NCBI GenBank assembly: GCA_946061355.1
Contig: CAMGRE010000026.1
Span: 1 to 17,004 of the forward strand
Length of the DNA stretch: 17,004 nt
Direction: 5' to 3'
Source of the DNA: an uncultured bacterium
GTDB taxonomy: Bacteria; Bacillota; Clostridia; Lachnospirales; Lachnospiraceae
Shown piece by piece: positions 5,800-13,149 of the stretch. A program made the position numbers and the translations under genes. How positions within the stretch are numbered: position 1 is the first letter of the stretch; each line of letters begins with the position of its first letter. The notes beneath the pieces were generated by a model. It searched no databases and was not told where the DNA came from. It saw only the letters and a program-made list of their open reading frames with translations.

Positions 5800-7236
5800 C
5801 TACACCTGTTCCTTCGTGCGTCCCACTACAATTTCGGAACCGCTTCCTGTCTTGGTGATATTTAACATACTTGTTCCAAGTTCCCGCTCAAGAATCTCCA
5901 TTGTTCTCGGTGAGCAGAATCCCGCCTGGCATCTTCCCATTCCGGCTCTGGTTCTGCGCTTCACGCCGTCCAGGGATTTAGCGCCGACCGGTCTGTGGAT
6001 GGCATCCAGGATCTCTCCCTCTGTCACCATCTCACAACGGCAGATAATGTTGCCGTAAGCAGGCTGCTTCTTAATCAGTTCATTTCTCTCTTCAATTGAG
6101 AGCGTCTCCGGATTCAGGACTCCCTTTCTGGTACTTACGAAATCATCTTTTTTCTCAAGCCCCATCAGATCCCGCAGGATATCAGCAACCATAACACCGA
6201 TTGCCGGCGAACTGGACAGACCGGGCGACTCAATTCCGGCCACATCGATGAACTGCTTTGCATCCTCAACCTCACCGATAATGAACTCATGCCCAGCCTC
6301 ATGAGCACGAAGTCCGGCAAAGGATGTGATCACCTGACGGATCGGCAGATCCTTGACTGTTGCACCTGCCTTCGAGATCAGATCATCAAGTCCGGCTCTT
6401 GTTGTATTGGTACCTTCTTTATTCTCAATATCCACCGCCGTGGGACCTACGATCAGATTTCCGTGGATCGTCGGAGAAACCAGCACGCCCTTTCCTAACT
6501 TGGTAGGAAGCGGGAAGATCGTCTTTGACACATAATTTCCCACATTCTTATCAAGCAGACAGTAATCTCCTCTTCTCGCAACAATCTTGATCTTCTTCCC
6601 GCTCACCATATTGTGAATCTCATCCGCATAGACTCCGGCCGCATTCACAACATATCTGCTCTCGATATCCCCTTTTCCGGTATGGATCAGATAACTTCCG
6701 TCTTTCTTGTCAATCCCGGTCACTTCCGTATCAAACTTGAATTCCACGCCATTGACGTTAGCATTTTCTGCCAATGCGATTGTCAGCTGGAACGGGCATA
6801 TGATGCCACCGGTCGGTGCATAGAGCGCACCCTCCACCTGATCGGAAAGATTCGGCTCCATTGCCAGCACCTCTTCCTTACTCAGGATCTTTAACTCTTT
6901 CACTCCGTTTGCAACGCCTCTGTCATACAGAGTTTTCAGCCCCGGCAGATCCTCCTTGTGCATGCACACTACCAGAGAACCGTTCCGCTTAAAAGGAATG
7001 TCCAGATCTTTCGCCAGTTCTCCCATCATTTCATTTCCCTGTACATTCAGCTTTGCCATCAGGGAACCTTCCGCCGCATCAAATCCGGCATGAACAATTG
7101 CGCTGTTCGCTTTGGAAGTACCGCAGCACACATCTTCGCACTTCTCAATGACACAGGCATTGACCTTGTATCTTGACAATTCACGCGCCACTGCACATCC
7201 GGCCACTCCGGCACCTATGATCACAACATCATACAT
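5800..7236 (-). CDS. glpA: GlpA-like FAD-dependent glycerol-3-phosphate dehydrogenase
   Basis: The 478-residue protein begins with an FAD-binding motif, VVIIGAGVAGCAVARELS (residues 4-21), followed by a DAO-type domain typical of GlpA/GlpD, and ends with a BFD-like [2Fe-2S] domain. Cysteines in IICRCEM (about 399 and 401) and GRCQAGFC (about 436 and 441) are placed as cluster ligands. The expected reaction is oxidation of glycerol-3-phosphate to dihydroxyacetone phosphate. The start at 7236 is chosen because AAGGAG lies eight bases upstream and the FAD motif begins at once. A longer frame to 7314 would run back through a terminator hairpin and adds no family sequence. That hairpin, directly before the gene, is a likely GlpP control point. 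It is shorter than E. coli GlpA (about 540 residues). Confidence 0.87.
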   Translation of the reverse strand: MYDVVIIGAGVAGCAVARELSRYKVNACVIEKCEDVCCGTSKANSAIVHAGFDAAEGSLMAKLNVQGNEMMGELAKDLDIPFKRNGSLVVCMHKEDLPGLKTLYDRGVANGVKELKILSKEEVLAMEPNLSDQVEGALYAPTGGIICPFQLTIALAENANVNGVEFKFDTEVTGIDKKDGSYLIHTGKGDIESRYVVNAAGVYADEIHNMVSGKKIKIVARRGDYCLLDKNVGNYVSKTIFPLPTKLGKGVLVSPTIHGNLIVGPTAVDIENKEGTNTTRAGLDDLISKAGATVKDLPIRQVITSFAGLRAHEAGHEFIIGEVEDAKQFIDVAGIESPGLSSSPAIGVMVADILRDLMGLEKKDDFVSTRKGVLNPETLSIEERNELIKKQPAYGNIICRCEMVTEGEILDAIHRPVGAKSLDGVKRRTRAGMGRCQAGFCSPRTMEILERELGTSMLNITKTGSGSEIVVGRTKEQV

Positions 7237-7252
7237 AACACAATCTCCTTCA

Positions 7253-7305
7253 TCAAAAAGAGCAGGACAATTAGTGATGCCACAACGCATCACTATTGCC
7301 TGCTC
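7253..7305 (-). terminator. Leader terminator (attenuator) before the GlpA-like gene, candidate GlpP target
   Basis: On the minus strand GAGCAGG, CAAT and AGTGATGC pair in turn with GCATCACT, ATTG and CCTGCTC around a short loop (7260-7305), followed at once by TCTTTTT. It lies between glpF and the GlpA-like gene, just upstream of the ribosome binding site at 7245-7250. The outer stem resembles that of the leader hairpin before glpP (GAGYAGG..CA opposite TGCTC). GlpP-type antiterminators act on leader terminators upstream of glpD in Bacillus, so this hairpin probably makes the downstream three genes conditional on glycerol-3-phosphate. Confidence 0.72.
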
Positions 7306-7354
7306 CATTCTCATGCAATACCTTCTTCAATTGTTTCGGAACTTATTGCAATCT

Positions 7355-7415
7355 CACTATCCGGCGCTCACGCGCCACTCATTCATCATTTTACCGCTGC
7401 GCGGTTTACTCATTC
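7355..7415. repeat. Pair of small GC-rich hairpins in the glpF to glpA-like gap
   Basis: Two short perfect stems lie side by side: GGCGC/GCGCC with a 4-base loop (7363-7376) and ACCGC/GCGGT with a 3-base loop (7393-7405). On the minus strand each is preceded by AATGAGT. Neither has a T-run. They look like a small dispersed intergenic repeat unit or mRNA 3'-end stabilisers for glpF; nothing in the window distinguishes these. Confidence 0.5.
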
Positions 7416-7432
7416 TATCTGTTACGTATTAC

Positions 7433-8143
7433 TTATGCCCACGGAATAGCTCCATACAGAAGTACTGCTACAACTGCACCGATGATAGGTCCAACTACAG
7501 GAATCCAAGCATATCCCCAATTGGAATCGCCCTTGCCCTTGATCGGCAGAATTGCATGTGCAATACGAGGGCCAAGATCTCTTGCAGGGTTGATTGCGTA
7601 ACCTGTCAGACCACCGAGAGACATACCGATGGAAACGATGATACCGAATACAAGCAGCTTATCAACGCCGGCAACAGCATTCACCTGGCCAAGACCCTTG
7701 ATCGCAAATACAAGGATAAATGTGCCAACAGCCTCACTGAGCAGATTCAGTCCAACATTGGGAATGGAAGGACCGGTAGAGAAGCAGCCAAGCTTTGTTC
7801 CGGGATCGTCTGTCGCATCAAACTGTGCCTTGAACAGAAGGTATACGATACATGCACCAAGGAATGCTCCAAGGAACTCGCCTGCGAAATACAGCGGAAC
7901 AACAGACCAGGAAATGCTTCCGTCCACTGCAAGAGCGATCGTCAATGCGGGATTAAAGTGTGCCCCGGATGCTGCGCCAAAGATAAACGCAGGAAGGAGA
8001 ACTGCAAGACCCCAGGCAAACGTGATCTGGATAGATCCGGCACCCTTCATACCTGACTTGTTCAATGTAACGTTTGCAACAACGCCATCACCAAGGATGA
8101 TCAACAACATCGTACCAATTAACTCTGCTAAAAATATCAACAT
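7433..8143 (-). CDS. glpF: Glycerol facilitator (aquaglyceroporin, MIP family)
   Basis: The 236-residue integral membrane protein has six transmembrane helices and two half-helices of the MIP fold. Both NPA boxes are intact: AHFNPALTIA (N64-A66) and YAINPARDLGPR (N185-A187). The aspartate after the second box (D189, in NPARD) is a mark of glycerol-conducting channels rather than water-specific aquaporins. It passes glycerol across the cytoplasmic membrane by diffusion, supplying GlpK, whose gene is 33 bases upstream on the same strand. GGGGG lies nine bases before the start. The length is normal for Firmicute GlpF. About 196 bases separate it from the next gene, and that gap holds the regulatory hairpins. 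Confidence 0.95.
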   Translation of the reverse strand: MLIFLAELIGTMLLIILGDGVVANVTLNKSGMKGAGSIQITFAWGLAVLLPAFIFGAASGAHFNPALTIALAVDGSISWSVVPLYFAGEFLGAFLGACIVYLLFKAQFDATDDPGTKLGCFSTGPSIPNVGLNLLSEAVGTFILVFAIKGLGQVNAVAGVDKLLVFGIIVSIGMSLGGLTGYAINPARDLGPRIAHAILPIKGKGDSNWGYAWIPVVGPIIGAVVAVLLYGAIPWA

Positions 8144-8176
8144 ATAATATTACCCCCTTTTTGTCATATCTGTGGA

Positions 8177-9673
8177 TTAGTCTTCTTTTGCCCAGCCATA
8201 AGAGCATTTCACAGCCTTATTCCAGCCCTTGACACTTGCTTTTCTGTCTTCATCAGACATCTCAGGCTTGAATACGCGGTCGATCTGCCAGTTCTTGATA
8301 ACGGCTTCTTTGCTGTCCCAATATCCTACTGCCAGACCTGCCAGATAAGCAGCACCCATAGCGGTGGTCTCTACACATACAGGACGGTTAACCGGAGCAT
8401 TGATGATATCGGACTGGAACTGCATTAAGAAGTTGTTAGCGCAAGCGCCGCCGTCAACCTTCAGAGCGCTCAGTGTAATTCCGGAGTCAGCCTGCATAGC
8501 AGCGATTACATCGTTTGTCTGATATGCCAGAGACTCAAGGGTAGCTCTGATGATATGATACTTGTTAACGCCACGTGTCAGACCTACGATCGTTCCTCTT
8601 GCATACTGATCCCAATGAGGAGCTCCGAGTCCTGTGAATGCAGGAACAACGTAGCAGCCGTTTGTATCTTTCACCTTCTGTGCCATGTACTCGGAATCCG
8701 GTGATGTATCGATCAGTTTCATCTCATCACGAAGCCACTGGATTGCAGCGCCTGCAACAAAGATAGATCCCTCAAGAGCATAATTTACTTTTCCGTCAAG
8801 ACCCCATGCGATTGTGGTAACCAGACCGTTCTTGGAATAAACGGGCTTCTCACCGGTATTCATTAACAGGAAGCATCCTGTACCGTATGTATTCTTTGCC
8901 TCACCTGCTGTGAAACATGTCTGTCCGAACAGAGCTGCCTGCTGATCGCCTGCAGCGCCGCCAATCGGGATCGGTCCGCCGAAGAAGGACGGATCTGCCT
9001 CGCCGTAAATGCAGCTGGACGGTTTTGCTTCGGGAAGCATGCACTCAGGAATATTCAGCTCTTTTAAGATATCCTGATCCCATTTCAACTCTTTGATATT
9101 GAAAAGCATGGTACGGGAAGCGTTGGAATAATCCGTTACATGAACTTTTCCCTTTGTCAGTTTCCAGATGAGCCATGTCTCAACGGTACCGAACAGCAGC
9201 TTGCCTGCCTCAGCCTTCTCTCTTGCCCCCTCAACGTTGTCGAGAATCCATTTTAATTTTGTTCCGGAGAAATATGCGTCAATCACAAGACCGGTTTTCT
9301 CACGGAATGTGTCGATAAGCCCCTTTGCCTTCAGAGAATCGCAGTACTCGGAAGTACGGCGGCACTGCCATACGATTGCATGGTAAACAGGCTCTCCTGT
9401 CTCCTTATCCCATACGATCGTTGTCTCTCTCTGATTGGTAATACCGATTGCAGCGATGTCTGCTGCTGTTGCGCCAATCTTGGACATAGCCTCCACAGCT
9501 ACCCCTAACTGTGTGGACCAAATCTCATTGGCATCGTGCTCAACCCAGCCGGGCTTCGGGAAATACTGTGTAAATTCCTTCTGTGCCACGCTGCACATCT
9601 CGCCGCGCTCGTTGAACAGGATACATCTGTTACTTGTTGTTCCGGCATCCAATGCCATTACATATTTTGCCAT
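8177..9673 (-). CDS. glpK: Glycerol kinase
   Basis: The 498-residue FGGY-family kinase phosphorylates glycerol to sn-glycerol-3-phosphate with ATP, trapping it in the cell. Motifs include the N-terminal phosphate-binding loop ALDAGTTSNRCILF (about residues 7-20), ITNQRETTIVWD, VWQCRRT, SNASRTMLFN, the AAGDQQAALFGQ stretch, GLGAPHWD and the C-terminal VDGGACANNFLMQFQSD signature. The length is standard. GGAGG lies eight bases before the start. It sits between dhaM and glpF in the operon, so the neighbourhood supports glycerol rather than another polyol as substrate. Confidence 0.97.
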   Translation of the reverse strand: MAKYVMALDAGTTSNRCILFNERGEMCSVAQKEFTQYFPKPGWVEHDANEIWSTQLGVAVEAMSKIGATAADIAAIGITNQRETTIVWDKETGEPVYHAIVWQCRRTSEYCDSLKAKGLIDTFREKTGLVIDAYFSGTKLKWILDNVEGAREKAEAGKLLFGTVETWLIWKLTKGKVHVTDYSNASRTMLFNIKELKWDQDILKELNIPECMLPEAKPSSCIYGEADPSFFGGPIPIGGAAGDQQAALFGQTCFTAGEAKNTYGTGCFLLMNTGEKPVYSKNGLVTTIAWGLDGKVNYALEGSIFVAGAAIQWLRDEMKLIDTSPDSEYMAQKVKDTNGCYVVPAFTGLGAPHWDQYARGTIVGLTRGVNKYHIIRATLESLAYQTNDVIAAMQADSGITLSALKVDGGACANNFLMQFQSDIINAPVNRPVCVETTAMGAAYLAGLAVGYWDSKEAVIKNWQIDRVFKPEMSDEDRKASVKGWNKAVKCSYGWAKED

Positions 9674-9716
9674 TATATACCCTCCTTCTCTATCATCAAG
9701 GGAACTATCCCCCGAT

Positions 9717-10097
9717 TTACAGCTTTTTGATCGTTCCTACCTGCTCCAGGTCACTGATGATCTCCTCCATGGATAACCCCACCTTTGCATCCATGGTACC
9801 GGTGACTGCGCCTTCCACGATAGGACAATCTACCATTTTAACCTTTTTGTCCGGCATACCCTCCAGAACCATCTCTGTCGTCATCACCGAACTCCCCATA
9901 TCCATCAGAACCAGTACGCCGTCCTCACTGTACACTTTTTCCACTGCTTCTCTGATCTTATCATAGCTGGTGCCAAAGCTGCCGTCCTCTAATCCCCCAG
10001 CGGCTGCCATCGGTGTCTCCGGCGCCATCATACCGGCGAGCTCAACCACACTCTCTGCCAGATGTTCACAGTGTGACACAAACACAAACCCAACCAT
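9717..10097 (-). CDS. dhaM: PTS-dependent dihydroxyacetone kinase phosphoryl donor subunit DhaM (EIIA domain only)
   Basis: The 126-residue protein matches the EIIA-Man-like domain of DhaM, which carries phosphate from HPr to the ADP bound on DhaL. The phosphorylated histidine should be H9 in VFVSHCEHLAE. A conserved LVLMDMGSSVMTTE stretch follows near residue 65. It lacks the HPr and EI-like domains of the E. coli protein, which is normal in Firmicutes. The start at 10097 is chosen over 10124 because it lies one base after the dhaL stop, the binding site AGAGGTG is inside the end of dhaL, and the conserved strand starts there. This arrangement suggests translational coupling to dhaL. Confidence 0.88.
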   Translation of the reverse strand: MVGFVFVSHCEHLAESVVELAGMMAPETPMAAAGGLEDGSFGTSYDKIREAVEKVYSEDGVLVLMDMGSSVMTTEMVLEGMPDKKVKMVDCPIVEGAVTGTMDAKVGLSMEEIISDLEQVGTIKKL

Positions 10098-10098
10098 A

Positions 10099-10719
10099 CT
10101 ACACCTCTTCTGCAAGCACCTCAAGCATCATCGTGAAAGATGTCGCTCCCGGATCCTGATGTCCGATACTTCTCTCACCCACATAGCTTGCACGGCCTTT
10201 TGTCGCAATGATCGTCTTGGTGTATTCCACACCCTTCTGCGCTGCGGTAACGCCTGATGCAAAGGTTTTGCTCTTATCTCCGGAAGCTTCCCACTCTGCC
10301 TTCATTGCATCCAGAGCAGGTACCATTGCATCAAGCATTGTCTTTTCGCCTGTGGTTGACTTTCCGCGGGCCTTGATTCCTTCAATTCCCGCCTCAAATG
10401 CCTGTAAAAACTCCGGTACAGAGACCTCTGCCTTGCCTTTCAGTGCCATGCCCATCTTCATAAAAGCGGTGCCGTACAGCGGACCCGAAGAACCTCCTAC
10501 AGTAGAAACCAGTGCCATTCCGGTGTTGCGGAGAATATCGCCGGTGTCCTCTGTATTCATTGCATCCAGCTTCTGGTTTACCATTGCAAATCCTCTCGCC
10601 ATATTGATACCATGATCACTGTCTCCTATCGGACTGTCCAGCTCTGTGAGGAAATCCTTCTCCTCCTCGATTTTTGCCGCAATCTTTTTTAACACATCAA
10701 TTATTTTTACCGTATTCAT
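10099..10719 (-). CDS. dhaL: Dihydroxyacetone kinase ADP-binding subunit DhaL
   Basis: The 206-residue helical-barrel protein holds ADP as a permanent cofactor that is rephosphorylated by DhaM and then transfers phosphate to the substrate on DhaK. The Mg-binding acidic motif appears as PIGDSDHGINMARGF (about residues 30-44), and a glycine-rich nucleotide loop is visible as STVGGSSGPLYGTAF. The C-terminal SYVGERSIGHQDPGATSF is characteristic of the family. The length is normal. AGGAG lies nine bases upstream of the start. It sits between dhaK and dhaM, and its stop is one base from the dhaM start. Confidence 0.95.
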   Translation of the reverse strand: MNTVKIIDVLKKIAAKIEEEKDFLTELDSPIGDSDHGINMARGFAMVNQKLDAMNTEDTGDILRNTGMALVSTVGGSSGPLYGTAFMKMGMALKGKAEVSVPEFLQAFEAGIEGIKARGKSTTGEKTMLDAMVPALDAMKAEWEASGDKSKTFASGVTAAQKGVEYTKTIIATKGRASYVGERSIGHQDPGATSFTMMLEVLAEEV

Positions 10720-10792
10720 GTTCTCTCGCTCCTATGTCATTCTCTTATTTCCGGCAATCCCGGTTCACCTGTTGTGCCGTCTGTCGTATGGT

Positions 10793-11782
10793 TTATGCCT
10801 TAAATGCAGGCGTATCTGCCTTTGCATCCAACAGTGTCTTCAGCTCATCGTCAAGACGCAGTACGGAGATTGAGAATCCTTCCATCTCGATGGAGGTCAT
10901 GTACTCGCCCACCAGCGTCTTGTACACTTTGATGCCTTTCTCTGCCAGAATATCAGCCACCTTATTATTGATGATAAACAGCTCCATGAGCGGTGTTGCG
11001 CCGGATCCGTTCACCATGACTGCAACTTCACTTCCGCTGTAATCGATGTCTGCAAGGATCTTATCCATCAGAAGTGTGGTGATCTCATCCGCTGTCTTGA
11101 TCTTATCGCGGTGTGTGCCGGGCTCTCCATGGATACCGATGCCGATCTCCATCTCATCCTCTGCCAGCTCAAATCCGGGCTTTCCTGCTGCCGGTACGGT
11201 ACAAGGCCTGATCGCCGCACCCATTGTACGAACATTATCGATAACCTTCTGTGCCACTGCCTGAACTTCGTCAAGGGAAGCACCCGTCTCAGCCTTTGCT
11301 CCGGCGATCTTATGTACGAATACCGTACCTGCCACGCCTCTTCTTCCTACGGTGTAAAGACTGTCTTTTACGGCAACATCATCATTGACAATAACCTGTT
11401 TCACTTTAATGCCGTCTGCCTCAGCCATCTCACCTGCCATCTCAAAGTTCATGACGTCACCGGTATAGTTCTTGATAACCATGAGTACTCCGGCATCGGT
11501 GGCAATCGCCTTGATTCCTTCATACACCTGATCCGGTGTGGGAGAGGTAAATACAGCTCCTGCAACCGCAGCGTCCAGCATACCTCCGCCAACATAGCCG
11601 CCGTGTGCCGGCTCATGTCCGCTTCCGCCTCCGCTGATCAGTGCTACTTTTCCCTCTTTCTTGTTCGCCCTGACAACCACATTGCCGCTGTCAAGCTTGC
11701 GAAGATACTGGGGATAAGCTTTCACCATACCCTGAATCATCTGGTCTTCCACCTGATCAGTTCCGTTAATAAACTTCTTCAA
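10793..11782 (-). CDS. dhaK: Dihydroxyacetone kinase substrate-binding subunit DhaK
   Basis: The 329-residue protein binds dihydroxyacetone covalently through a histidine, H218 in GIGIHGEPGTHR. The loop GGGSGHEPAHGG (about residues 51-62) contains the second active-site histidine, H56, and the aspartate in NYTGDVMNFE (about 105-114) completes the site. Phosphate comes from DhaL-bound ATP, giving dihydroxyacetone phosphate. The start codon is TTG: AGGAGG lies ten bases before it and no ATG is available nearby. The gene follows glpP by 96 bases with no terminator visible between them, so it is probably read from the glpP promoter; no clear separate promoter was seen. Confidence 0.94.
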   Translation of the reverse strand: MKKFINGTDQVEDQMIQGMVKAYPQYLRKLDSGNVVVRANKKEGKVALISGGGSGHEPAHGGYVGGGMLDAAVAGAVFTSPTPDQVYEGIKAIATDAGVLMVIKNYTGDVMNFEMAGEMAEADGIKVKQVIVNDDVAVKDSLYTVGRRGVAGTVFVHKIAGAKAETGASLDEVQAVAQKVIDNVRTMGAAIRPCTVPAAGKPGFELAEDEMEIGIGIHGEPGTHRDKIKTADEITTLLMDKILADIDYSGSEVAVMVNGSGATPLMELFIINNKVADILAEKGIKVYKTLVGEYMTSIEMEGFSISVLRLDDELKTLLDAKADTPAFKA

Positions 11783-11878
11783 TTTTACTGCACCTCCTTA
11801 TGTATATGTTAATTTAAATTGTGCTCATCTAACTATATGCTTATCCACATCAATTCATTACCTGCACATTTTGGCTAC

Positions 11879-12445
11879 CTACATAAACCATACTTTTTCA
11901 CTGGTGGAAGAGATTGCAATCGCTCCGTTGTCAAGAGCCAGCATCACATCCTCCCTGTCGGAGATCAGTCCGCCGGCCACCACCGGAACCTTACTGATAC
12001 CGTTCACCTTGCGGATGATCTTTGGCATCACACCGGGCAGGATCTCGATCACATCCGGGAGTACGCTGCCGTTCTGCTTCTCGATATTCACAAGCGCCAT
12101 AGAATCGATCACGAAATATCTGAGTACCGTATACAGCCCGAGTTCCCTGGCATGCCGGATCAGTGTGCTCTTCGTGGTTATGATCCCGTCTGCTTCCGTA
12201 TACTCTCTGATATAATCCAGTGCGATCTCCTTACCGCTGAGCCCGGCGATCAGATCGATATGTACCATGGCGATCTTCCCGGAATCCTTGATCTGCTTCA
12301 CAATATCCTTAATACTGCAAATATCCCCAAAAAGAATGAAAACAACCTGTATATCCGACTTCAGGCACCGTTCCAGTCCCTCCATATTCTTGATCGCCGC
12401 AACAATAGGAGTATCCTCCAATATCTCTCTGAATGTCCGTCTCAT
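11879..12445 (-). CDS. glpP: Glycerol-3-phosphate-responsive antiterminator GlpP
   Basis: The 188-residue protein matches the GlpP family of RNA-binding antiterminators. Landmarks are FREILEDTPIVAAIKN at the N-terminus, VFILFGDICSIKDIV, MVHIDLIAGLSGKEIALDYI in the middle and PVVAGGLISDREDVMLAL with AISSTSEKVW at the C-terminus; the overall fold is a TIM-barrel-like alpha/beta protein. In Bacillus, GlpP bound to glycerol-3-phosphate prevents termination in the leader of glpD. Here it is the first gene of the glycerol operon. It has its own promoter and a leader hairpin with a T-run that resembles the one before the GlpA-like gene, so autoregulation by antitermination is likely. GAAAGG lies eight bases before the start. 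Confidence 0.93.
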   Translation of the reverse strand: MRRTFREILEDTPIVAAIKNMEGLERCLKSDIQVVFILFGDICSIKDIVKQIKDSGKIAMVHIDLIAGLSGKEIALDYIREYTEADGIITTKSTLIRHARELGLYTVLRYFVIDSMALVNIEKQNGSVLPDVIEILPGVMPKIIRKVNGISKVPVVAGGLISDREDVMLALDNGAIAISSTSEKVWFM

Positions 12446-12474
12446 GGTATGTGCCTTTCCATTGTCATTATGAA

Positions 12475-12532
12475 TAAAAAAAGAGCAAGCAAATTAGACC
12501 AACTATTACCGTTGTTAAATGCCCTACTCTTT
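12475..12532 (-). terminator. Leader terminator before glpP, candidate GlpP target
   Basis: On the minus strand AAGAGTAGGGCA pairs, with two G-U pairs, with TTGCTTGCTCTT. An inner CAAC/GTTG stem lies between them, and a run of seven T follows. It lies between the glpP promoter and the glpP start. The GAGTAGGGCA stem base and TGCTCTTTTTTT tail resemble those at 7253-7305. Confidence 0.68.
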
Positions 12533-12569
12533 TCTCCATGGCGACTATGAATTATTTCCAACTGAAATC

Positions 12570-12598
12570 ATCATAGCACCGTTTTGTTTAATTTGCAA
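12570..12598 (-). promoter_or_regulatory. Promoter of the glpP-led glycerol operon
   Basis: On the minus strand TTGCAA (12598-12593) and TATGAT (12575-12570) are separated by 17 bases. Transcription would start near 12562, giving a leader of about 117 bases that contains the attenuator hairpin. This is the only convincing promoter seen for the nine-gene run. Confidence 0.7.
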
Positions 12599-12782
12599 TA
12601 TGAATTCCAAAAAACGCGCTCTGTTTTTCGCAATTTTTACATTTCTCGTCATCCAAAAATCAGAAATGGTTATTATTTTTATTGTAATTGTTTAATTCCA
12701 ACAGTTTTTTCTGTGTATTTTGTATACTTGTGACAAACACTTCTTCCAAACTGTAAAAGCAGTCCTTTTGCTCTGTTTTCTC
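12599..12782. other. AT-rich intergenic stretch with no gene seen
   Basis: This AT-rich stretch lies between the small membrane-protein gene and the glpP promoter. Only weak, short dyads are visible, and there is no clear terminator for the thrC/membrane-protein transcript. No ORF, RNA gene or repeat could be supported. Confidence 0.5.
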
Positions 12783-13127
12783 TCACTCCAGAAATTTCTT
12801 CTGGGCTTTCACAGCCAGATACCCGAATATCACGACAACAGCAAAGAAAACTACCGTCAGAGCCAGCTGCACCATTGCAAGTCCGCCGTACAGATCGTTG
12901 ATGATCCCGACAATTCCGCAGACCACTGCACAGAGGCCCACAATGACAGTCTTGGGAAACATAAACCGGATGAACCCTTCCACGTCTCTCGCTTTGGAAA
13001 GATCAAAGTCCTTGCTCACCATGATTCCCTTGGCGAGACTTCCCGTCCGTTTCATTTCCACTGCCTTATAGATAAAATATCCGCCCATGATCGCGATAAA
13101 CGCATCCAGCATCAATCCCATTTCCAT
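12783..13127 (-). CDS. Small membrane protein of unknown function downstream of thrC
   Basis: The 114-residue protein has three hydrophobic segments: about residues 5-23 (LDAFIAIMGGYFIYKA), 55-78 (TVIVGLCAVVCGIVGII) and 86-107 (ALTVVFFAVVVIFGYLAV). A polar stretch of about 30 residues containing SKDFDLSKARDVEGF lies between the first two. The start at 13127 is chosen because GGAG lies nine bases upstream; an earlier ATG at 13205 would overlap thrC and adds unlikely sequence. It starts 22 bases after the thrC stop, so it is probably co-transcribed with it. No known family was recognised, and proximity to thrC is too weak a basis to propose a transport role. Confidence 0.75.
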   Translation of the reverse strand: MEMGLMLDAFIAIMGGYFIYKAVEMKRTGSLAKGIMVSKDFDLSKARDVEGFIRFMFPKTVIVGLCAVVCGIVGIINDLYGGLAMVQLALTVVFFAVVVIFGYLAVKAQKKFLE

Positions 13128-13149
13128 AAATCCGTTCTCCCTCTCTTTA

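Noticed and set aside
7237..7314. Longer start for the GlpA-like protein at 7314
   Set aside because: The extra 26 residues would be translated from the attenuator hairpin, precede the FAD motif without family support, and have no good binding site compared with 7236.
7112..8056. Long plus-strand frame (314 codons) opposite glpF and the glpA-like start
   Set aside because: It crosses two real genes and a terminator hairpin on the other strand and encodes low-quality, cysteine-rich sequence without domains.
12720..12740. TTGTGACAAA in the glpP upstream gap, identical to part of the tRNA-leader dyad
   Set aside because: Only one half-site is present and the context differs; a ten-base match across 17 kb can occur by chance.
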